Assembly: GCA_947090545.1 (NCBI GenBank)
Contig: CAMUPC010000011.1
Span: 1-38,720 of the forward strand
Length of the DNA: 38,720 nucleotides
Origin: an uncultured Eubacterium sp.
GTDB lineage: Bacteria; Bacillota; Clostridia; Lachnospirales; Lachnospiraceae
Direction: 5' to 3'
Part shown: piece by piece, positions 34,026-38,720 of the stretch
How positions within the stretch are numbered: the first letter of the stretch is position 1
How the letters are laid out: each line of letters opens with the position of its first letter
Made by a program: the position numbers and the translations under genes
Notes under the pieces: generated by a model
Told to the model about the DNA's origin: nothing
Seen by the model: only the letters and a program-made list of their open reading frames with translations
The model's database searches: none

Positions 34026-34049
34026 CAAAAAACTGCCTGGAGGTTTAAC

Positions 34050-34817
34050 ATGAGTAAGGTTTCAAAAGAAAAGCTTTGGGAAATGTATCAGGTCAAGCAG
34101 ACGCCGGAGCTGCGGGAGCAGATTATCCTTGAATACGCGCCGCTTGTGAAGGTCGTAGCGGGCAGGCTGAGCATGTATCTGGGCTATAACGTGGAATATG
34201 ATGACCTGGTCAGCTATGGGATATTCGGGCTGATTGATGCCATCGATAAATTTGATATGGACAAAGAAGTAAAATTTGAAACGTACGCAAGCCTCAGAAT
34301 CCGCGGCGCGATCTTGGACCAGATACGGAAAATGGACTGGATTCCCCGCACCGTGCGCCAAAAACAGAAAAAGATCGACGAAGCGATTAAAAGAGTCGAG
34401 ATGCAGACGGGCAAGACAGCGCTGGATGAAGAAGTGGCGCGGGAATTGGGCGTTTCGGGCGATGAGCTGACCGAATGGCAGTCGCAGCTTAAGGTGACAA
34501 ATATTGTATCCTTAAACGAGTTTATCGAGCAGGGGACAGAGCCTGTGATGGACGCCAGACACAATTCCCATTTTATCCAGCCTGAGGAGCAGGTGCAGGA
34601 GACAGAGCTTCGGGAAAAGCTTCAGGAAGCGATGGAGCAGTTGACGGAAAAGGAAAAAAAGGTTATTTTGCTGTATTATTACGAGGACCTTACGTTAAAA
34701 GAGATCAGCAGGGTTTTGGAGGTGTCCGAGTCCAGGATCTCCCAGCTCCATACAAAGGCGCTGTCTAAGATGCAGCGGACAATGGGGCCTTATATGGATA
34801 TATTATCAAGGAAATAA
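34050..34817 (+). CDS. fliA: FliA/SigD, flagellar sigma-28 factor
   Basis: This 255-aa sigma-70 family protein of the FliA/WhiG group directs transcription of late flagellar and chemotaxis genes. Region 2 is at ~residues 47-95 (YDDLVSYGIFGLIDAIDKFD, LRIRGAILDQIRKMDW), region 3 follows, and region 4 with the -35 recognition helix is near 205-245 (LTLKEISRVLEVSESRISQL). TGGAGG precedes the ATG. In Bacillus the same gene (sigD) lies near the end of the operon, so its late position may limit its level. Confidence 0.97.
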   Translation: MSKVSKEKLWEMYQVKQTPELREQIILEYAPLVKVVAGRLSMYLGYNVEYDDLVSYGIFGLIDAIDKFDMDKEVKFETYASLRIRGAILDQIRKMDWIPRTVRQKQKKIDEAIKRVEMQTGKTALDEEVARELGVSGDELTEWQSQLKVTNIVSLNEFIEQGTEPVMDARHNSHFIQPEEQVQETELREKLQEAMEQLTEKEKKVILLYYYEDLTLKEISRVLEVSESRISQLHTKALSKMQRTMGPYMDILSRK

Positions 34818-34832
34818 AGAGAAGGTGAAGCA

Positions 34833-35159
34833 ATGACAGTACGTCCGGTTCATTTGAATGGAATGATACAAAACACGCAGGATGTCAGTGCGCTCAGGCA
34901 TCAGGAAAACCAAAAGCCCGCCATTGAGCAGCAGAACATCCAGATCCGCGAACAGCAAAAAGAGCAGAGCCAGGCACAGGAAGTCCATAAAAAGGACAAT
35001 GCGGACAATGAACAAAAAAAGTTCGACGCCAAAGAAAAGGGAGCGAACCAATATTCCAATCAGCGCAGAAAGAACAAAAAAGAAAAGAAGGAGAATCTGC
35101 CGGACGGCAGTGTGAAGGTCAAAATGACAATGTCCGGCGGCTTTGACATTAAAATATGA
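34833..35159 (+). CDS. Lysine/glutamine-rich small protein, unknown function
   Basis: The 108-aa product is hydrophilic and low in complexity: residues ~25-90 are rich in Q, K, E and N, with no membrane segment. Only the ends look ordered: TVRPVHLNGMIQ at the start and GSVKVKMTMSGGFDIKI at the end. It has a good ribosome site (GAAGGTGA) and tight spacing to both neighbours, so I take it as real. Small proteins of this type sit after the sigma-28 gene in related operons, but I know no function. Confidence 0.7.
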   Translation: MTVRPVHLNGMIQNTQDVSALRHQENQKPAIEQQNIQIREQQKEQSQAQEVHKKDNADNEQKKFDAKEKGANQYSNQRRKNKKEKKENLPDGSVKVKMTMSGGFDIKI

Positions 35160-35181
35160 CAAAGGTGCAGAGGGTATTTGA

Positions 35182-35976
35182 ATGACTATCATAGAGATCG
35201 TATTACTGGTTGCCGGGATGGGGTTTATCCTGGCAAGCTTCTGGGTGGCAGAAAAGCTGTCGCCGGATGAGTTGCAGCATATTTCAGAACTGAGCAAAGA
35301 AGAAATGGGCGAGATGCTTAAAAACGAGCTGGAAAAATCAAAGCAGCGGGTGTCCGACATCGTGGAGGACACGATTGATGCCAGCAAGGAGCGCACCGAG
35401 CGCGCACTGGAAAAGCAGACGAACGAAAAGATTATGGCGATCAATGAATATTCCGATACCGTAATTGAAAAAATGAATAAAACACATAATGAAATTATGT
35501 TTTTATACAGTATGCTCAACGATAAGCATACGGAGCTGACAGATTTTACATCCAGCCTGACGCAGCAGCTTTCGGACTTAAAGATGCAGGAAGAGCAGAT
35601 GACGAACGGCTTTATCGAGCAGCTGAAAAACCAGATCAGCCAGCAGGCTCAGGTCCAGCAGGCTCAGGCGCCAAAGCCTTCAGCGCAAAAACCGCTGTCC
35701 GGCGATGCATCGGCAAAGGAGCCGTCCAGTGCAGGCAGGCAGGGACAGGATGCCGCACCGCCGGTGAAGGACGGCGCACAGGATGACGCGCAGGGCAGGG
35801 AAGCGGCAGAAGCCGTAACTACGCAGGCTGAAGAAAAAGAAGTCAATGTCAAGGATGAGATTATAAGGCTCTATGAGCAGGGAAGGGATTCGGTGGCAAT
35901 CGCCAAAAATCTCGGACTCGGTGTCGGAGAGGTACGCCTGATTCTGGGACTTTATGGAGGAGACGAATCGAAATGA
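35182..35976 (+). CDS. SwrB-like protein (N-terminal TM, C-terminal DUF6115-type helix-turn-helix)
   Basis: This 264-aa protein matches the position and layout of B. subtilis SwrB, which activates flagellar type III export and motility. A transmembrane helix is at ~residues 3-25 (IEIVLLVAGMGFILASFWVA), then a coiled coil (~40-150), an alanine/glutamine-rich linker, and a C-terminal helix-turn-helix-like segment (~225-262) reading EIIRLYEQGRDSVAIAKNLG. It overlaps the next gene by ATGA. The assignment rests on architecture and synteny; I give no symbol. Confidence 0.75.
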   Translation: MTIIEIVLLVAGMGFILASFWVAEKLSPDELQHISELSKEEMGEMLKNELEKSKQRVSDIVEDTIDASKERTERALEKQTNEKIMAINEYSDTVIEKMNKTHNEIMFLYSMLNDKHTELTDFTSSLTQQLSDLKMQEEQMTNGFIEQLKNQISQQAQVQQAQAPKPSAQKPLSGDASAKEPSSAGRQGQDAAPPVKDGAQDDAQGREAAEAVTTQAEEKEVNVKDEIIRLYEQGRDSVAIAKNLGLGVGEVRLILGLYGGDESK

Positions 35977-36773
35977 GGTTTAAATACTATTTGCGCGGGG
36001 CAGGAATCGGCGTGATCGCAGCGACGCTGATCTTGTCCATCGCGTTTTTATTTCATGACAATATCTCCGATGAAGAAGTCATCCGGCGCGCGATGAAGCT
36101 GGGCATGGTCATGCAGGAAAACAGCGGCGGGGCGCTGACAGACAACCCGGCGCTTGGCGCTTCATCGGCAGACTTAGAAGGCAGCGCGGCAGACTCAGAC
36201 CCGCTTACCGAGCCGTCCGGCACAGGAGCCGCCGGCGATGATGCGCCGGATGCTACAGGCACACCTGACGAACCAGGCTCTGCGGATGATCAGCCGCCCG
36301 CAGGCAGCGACGGGCAGGATGGCAGCCAGGGGAACGAGGATGGGCAGGACAGCAAGGACAAACAGGATGGCGGCGACAAAGACAGCAAGGACAAACAGGA
36401 TGGCGGCAACGATAAAGACAGCAAGGACAAACAGGATGGCGACAACGATAAGGACAGCAAGGACAAGACAGACAGCCAGGAGAACCAGAGTGATAAAACA
36501 TCAAACAGCAAGCCGTCCAATAATAAGCCATCGTCTGACAAGCCTTCCGATTCCAGCCAGGACTCTGACGAAGTGGAGATTGTCATAGAATCCGGCGACG
36601 TGTCCAGGATGGTATCCGCAAAGGTATTTGAAGCGGGGCTTGTGGACAGTGCGGACGAGTTTAATTCATTCCTGGGGGATAACGATTACGATAATATGCT
36701 CCAGCCAGGCACTTATAAAATTAAAAAGGGATCAAGCTTCCGCCAGATCGCGCAGATCTTGACAAGGCAGTAG
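35973..36773 (+). CDS. Membrane-anchored protein with acidic repeats and MltG/LysM-like domain
   Basis: The 266-aa product has one N-terminal transmembrane helix (~8-26), then a ~180-residue D/S/K/G-rich low-complexity stalk and a C-terminal ~60-residue domain resembling the N-terminal LysM-like part of the MltG lytic transglycosylase: IVIESGDVSRMVSAKVFEAG, then LQPGTYKIKKGSSFRQI. The catalytic transglycosylase domain is missing, so it may bind peptidoglycan rather than cut it. The stalk contains in-frame tandem DNA repeats. It shares ATGA with the swrB-like gene and is the last gene before rpsB. Confidence 0.75.
   Translation: MRFKYYLRGAGIGVIAATLILSIAFLFHDNISDEEVIRRAMKLGMVMQENSGGALTDNPALGASSADLEGSAADSDPLTEPSGTGAAGDDAPDATGTPDEPGSADDQPPAGSDGQDGSQGNEDGQDSKDKQDGGDKDSKDKQDGGNDKDSKDKQDGDNDKDSKDKTDSQENQSDKTSNSKPSNNKPSSDKPSDSSQDSDEVEIVIESGDVSRMVSAKVFEAGLVDSADEFNSFLGDNDYDNMLQPGTYKIKKGSSFRQIAQILTRQ
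36348..36466 (+). repeat. In-frame 33/36-base tandem repeats
   Basis: Copies at 36348-36380 (33 bases), 36381-36416 and 36417-36452 (36 bases each), and a partial copy to ~36466, all begin GACAGCAAGGACAA. They encode DSKDKQDGG-type units; every unit is a multiple of three, so copy change preserves the frame. Confidence 0.9.
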
Positions 36774-36792
36774 CAAAGCGGCAAAAAAATGC

Positions 36793-36821
36793 TTGCATCC
36801 ATAAGTTACCTGTGCTATAGT
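36793..36821 (+). promoter_or_regulatory. rpsB-tsf promoter
   Basis: TTGCAT (36793-36798), a 17-base spacer and TATAGT (36816-36821) with a TG one base upstream (extended -10) give a strong sigma-A promoter. Predicted start is near 36828, so rpsB-tsf can be transcribed independently of the fla/che operon. Confidence 0.75.
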
Positions 36822-36850
36822 ATACAGGTCAAAAAAATCACATATGTGGA

Positions 36851-36896
36851 GCAATACAGGTGCCGTTTTTATCAAAGGTAAGACCGGTTGTATTGC
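36851..36896 (+). promoter_or_regulatory. Leader hairpin upstream of rpsB (possible S2 autoregulation)
   Basis: A perfect 8-bp stem pairs 36851-36858 (GCAATACA) with 36889-36896 (TGTATTGC); inside it GGT (36859-36861) can pair with ACC (36883-36885), leaving a 3-base bulge. It sits in the ~110-base leader of rpsB. Ribosomal protein S2 controls its own mRNA in other bacteria; extending that to this hairpin is inference. Confidence 0.45.
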
Positions 36897-36940
36897 ATTT
36901 GGAAGCATATGGCAGCCAAAACCAAATGGAGGAAAAAAGA

Positions 36941-37681
36941 ATGAGTGTTATTTCAATGAAACAGTTACTGGAAGCCGGTGTTCATTTCGGACATCAGACA
37001 AGAAGATGGAACCCGAAGATGGCTCCGTATATTTATACGGAACGCAACGGCATCTATATCATTGACTTACAGAAATCGGTAGGTAAAGTAGACGAAGCAT
37101 ACAATGCGGTAGCTGATATTGTGGCAAACGGCGGCACGATCCTGTTCGTAGGCACAAAGAAGCAGGCGCAGGACGCGATCCGCACAGAAGCAGAGCGCTG
37201 CGGCATGTACTACGTAAACGAAAGATGGCTGGGCGGTATGCTGACCAACTTTAAGACGATCCAGAGCCGTATCGCAAAATTAAAGAGCATCGAAAAGATG
37301 GAAGAGGACGGCACATTTGATGTCCTTCCGAAAAAAGAAGTGCTTGCGTTAAAGAAGCTCCAGGAAAAACTGGAAAAGAACCTGGGCGGCATCAAGGAAA
37401 TGAAGCGTATCCCAGATGCAATCTTTATCGTAGATCCAAAGAAAGAAAGAATCTGTGTACAGGAAGCACATACATTAGGGATTCCGTTAATCGGCATCGC
37501 AGATACCAACTGTGACCCTGAAGAACTGGATTTTGTAATCCCAGGCAACGACGACGCGATCCGCGCCGTAAAGCTGATTGTTTCCAAAATGGCAGACGCT
37601 GTTGTAGAAGCAAAGCAGGGAGAAGCCGAAAAAGTAATGGAAGCCGAGGAAGCGTATGACGAGGCAGCCGAAGAAGCATAA
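36941..37681 (+). CDS. rpsB: Ribosomal protein S2
   Basis: S2 of the 30S subunit, 246 aa. Diagnostic segments include [48 protein letters not shown] and [20 protein letters not shown]. The start is ATG 36941 after TGGAGGAAAA; the frame is open upstream to a GTG at 36860, but that region is the untranslated leader with a hairpin. The C-terminus is an acidic alanine/glutamate-rich tail. Confidence 0.98.
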   Translation: MSVISMKQLLEAGVHFGHQTRRWNPKMAPYIYTERNGIYIIDLQKSVGKVDEAYNAVADIVANGGTILFVGTKKQAQDAIRTEAERCGMYYVNERWLGGMLTNFKTIQSRIAKLKSIEKMEEDGTFDVLPKKEVLALKKLQEKLEKNLGGIKEMKRIPDAIFIVDPKKERICVQEAHTLGIPLIGIADTNCDPEELDFVIPGNDDAIRAVKLIVSKMADAVVEAKQGEAEKVMEAEEAYDEAAEEA

Positions 37682-37735
37682 GGCTTAGCAGGCAGGACAG
37701 ACTGTATCAGATGACAAATTTTGGAGGAAAATAAA

Positions 37736-38671
37736 ATGGCTATTACAGCAGGAATGGTAAAAGAATTGCGCGAAATGACTGGCGCCGGCATGATGGATTG
37801 CAAAAAGGCGTTAGGCGAGACAAACGGCGATATGGACGCTGCCGTAGAATATTTAAGAAAAAACGGACAGGCAAAGGCTGAAAAGAAAGCATCCCGTATC
37901 GCGGCGGAAGGTATCGTAAAAGTCGTTGTAGAGGACGACAAGCGCGCGGCAATCGTAGAAGTTAATTCCGAGACAGACTTCGTTGCAAAGAATGAAAAAT
38001 TCCAGTCATACGTAGAAAAAGTAGCAAAACAGGCATTAAATTCCAATGCAGCCGACCTGGATGCATTTATGGAAGAAGCATGGTTAGAGGACAGCAGCAA
38101 GACAGTCAAAGATTCTTTAGTAGAACAGATCGCAGTAATCGGCGAAAACTTAAAGATCCGCAGATTTGAAAAAGCAACTGCCGACAACGGCTGTGTCGTA
38201 GACTATATCCACGGCGGCGGGCGCATCGGCGTTGTTGCCGTAGCAGAGGCTTCGGTAGTCAACGACGCTGTCAAAGAAGCTGTGAAAAACCTGTGTATGC
38301 AGATCGCAGCATTAAACCCGAAATACGTCAGCAGAGACGAAATCAGTGCAGATTACATCGCGCATGAAAAAGAAATTCTCCGCGCCCAGATCATGAATGA
38401 CCCGAAAGAGTCACAGAAGCCGGAGAAAGTCATTAACGGCATGATCGAAGGCCGCGTCAACAAAGAGCTGAAAGAAATCTGTCTCGTTGACCAGGTATAC
38501 GTCAAAGCCGAGGACGGCAAGCAGACCGTAGCGCAGTACCTTGCTCAAGTATCCAAGGAAGTTGGCACTTCCGTATCGATCAAGAGCTTTATCCGCTTTG
38601 AGACAGGCGAAGGGCTGGAGAAGAAGAATGAGGATTTTGCGGCTGAGGTTGCGGCGCAGATGGGAATGTAA
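37736..38671 (+). CDS. tsf: Elongation factor Ts
   Basis: EF-Ts (311 aa) exchanges GDP for GTP on EF-Tu. The N-terminal UBA-like region has LREMTGAGMMDCKKAL, and the core carries EVNSETDFVAKNEKF, where the TDFV motif contacts EF-Tu. The C-terminal part ends in VAAQMGM. ATG 37736 follows TTGGAGGAAAA; the frame is open to 37721, but that upstream TTG is inside the ribosome site. It follows rpsB by 54 bases without an evident promoter. Beyond its stop, 38672-38720 holds no recognisable gene or complete terminator. Confidence 0.98.
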   Translation: MAITAGMVKELREMTGAGMMDCKKALGETNGDMDAAVEYLRKNGQAKAEKKASRIAAEGIVKVVVEDDKRAAIVEVNSETDFVAKNEKFQSYVEKVAKQALNSNAADLDAFMEEAWLEDSSKTVKDSLVEQIAVIGENLKIRRFEKATADNGCVVDYIHGGGRIGVVAVAEASVVNDAVKEAVKNLCMQIAALNPKYVSRDEISADYIAHEKEILRAQIMNDPKESQKPEKVINGMIEGRVNKELKEICLVDQVYVKAEDGKQTVAQYLAQVSKEVGTSVSIKSFIRFETGEGLEKKNEDFAAEVAAQMGM

Positions 38672-38720
38672 GCGAAGTTTGCATTTGAAATAACTGTATA
38701 AAAATTATAAGGCTCCGAAT

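Noticed and set aside
36238..36588. Arginine/threonine-rich ORF inside the MltG-like gene
   Set aside because: Repeats arise because it reads the same tandem DNA repeats in another frame; no ribosome site.
36774..36796. Possible terminator between the MltG-like gene and rpsB
   Set aside because: Only a bulged GC-poor stem without a T-run can be drawn; not supported.
1..38720. CRISPR arrays, tRNA/rRNA genes, insertion sequences, phage genes
   Set aside because: No spaced direct-repeat arrays, cloverleaf-like sequences, transposase or integrase reading frames were seen; the only tandem repeats are within coding regions.

Overview
The window reads as one large motility and chemotaxis (fla/che) operon of a Gram-positive, flagellated Firmicute, most likely a member of the Clostridia and probably Lachnospiraceae. 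This is inferred from gene content and protein style, not from a database search. The order codY, flgB-flgC-fliE-fliF-fliG-fliH-fliI-fliJ-(ylxF-like)-fliK-flgD-flgE-flbD-motA-motB-fliL-fliM-fliY-cheY-fliO-fliP-fliQ-fliR-flhB-flhA-flhF-flhG-cheB-cheA-cheW-cheC-cheD-fliA(sigD)-(swrB-like)-rpsB-tsf is close to the Bacillus subtilis fla/che locus as I know it. It even keeps codY upstream and rpsB-tsf downstream. All credible genes lie on the + strand.

Region by region. 1-326 is a GC-rich unassigned stretch followed by an AT-rich codY promoter that contains a CodY-box-like sequence. 327-1112 is codY, ending in a terminator-like hairpin. 1113-1341 carries the presumed main fla/che promoter. 1342-8862 encodes rod, MS ring, switch protein FliG, export ATPase complex (FliH/FliI/FliJ) and a MotE/YlxF-like membrane protein. 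8880-9639 is an AT-rich two-gene insertion (small protein plus retropepsin-like DSG protein) that does not belong to the usual flagellar set. 9713-15570 encodes hook length control, hook cap, a conserved flagellar operon protein, an unusually long hook protein and FlbD. 15619-20200 encodes stator and C-ring. 20294-26380 encodes CheY and the export gate. 26381-28568 encodes the FlhF/FlhG pair that sets flagellar position and number. 28631-33726 encodes the chemotaxis core (CheB, CheA, CheW, CheC, CheD). 33744-36773 holds a small membrane protein, sigma-28, a lysine/glutamine-rich protein, a SwrB-like protein and a repeat-rich protein with an MltG/LysM-like tail. 36793 onward is a separate ribosomal unit with its own promoter, leader hairpin, rpsB and tsf.

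How it works together. CodY senses nutrient status and probably regulates itself. The fla/che genes build the basal body, hook and export gate. MotA/MotB drive rotation. FliG/FliM/FliY receive CheY-P. CheA/CheW phosphorylate CheY, while CheC and FliY, both with intact phosphatase motifs, remove the phosphate. CheB and CheD adapt the receptors. FliA then turns on late genes located elsewhere (flagellin, receptors and cheR are not in this window).

The least expected signals are: the retropepsin-like gene pair embedded in the operon; a 30-position inverted repeat between flgE and flbD that competes with an upstream hairpin for the same bases; an extra helical-repeat tail on FlgD; a mosaic-looking hook protein; and in-frame tandem repeats in fliY and in the MltG-like gene. 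No tRNA, rRNA, CRISPR, insertion sequence or phage gene was seen.
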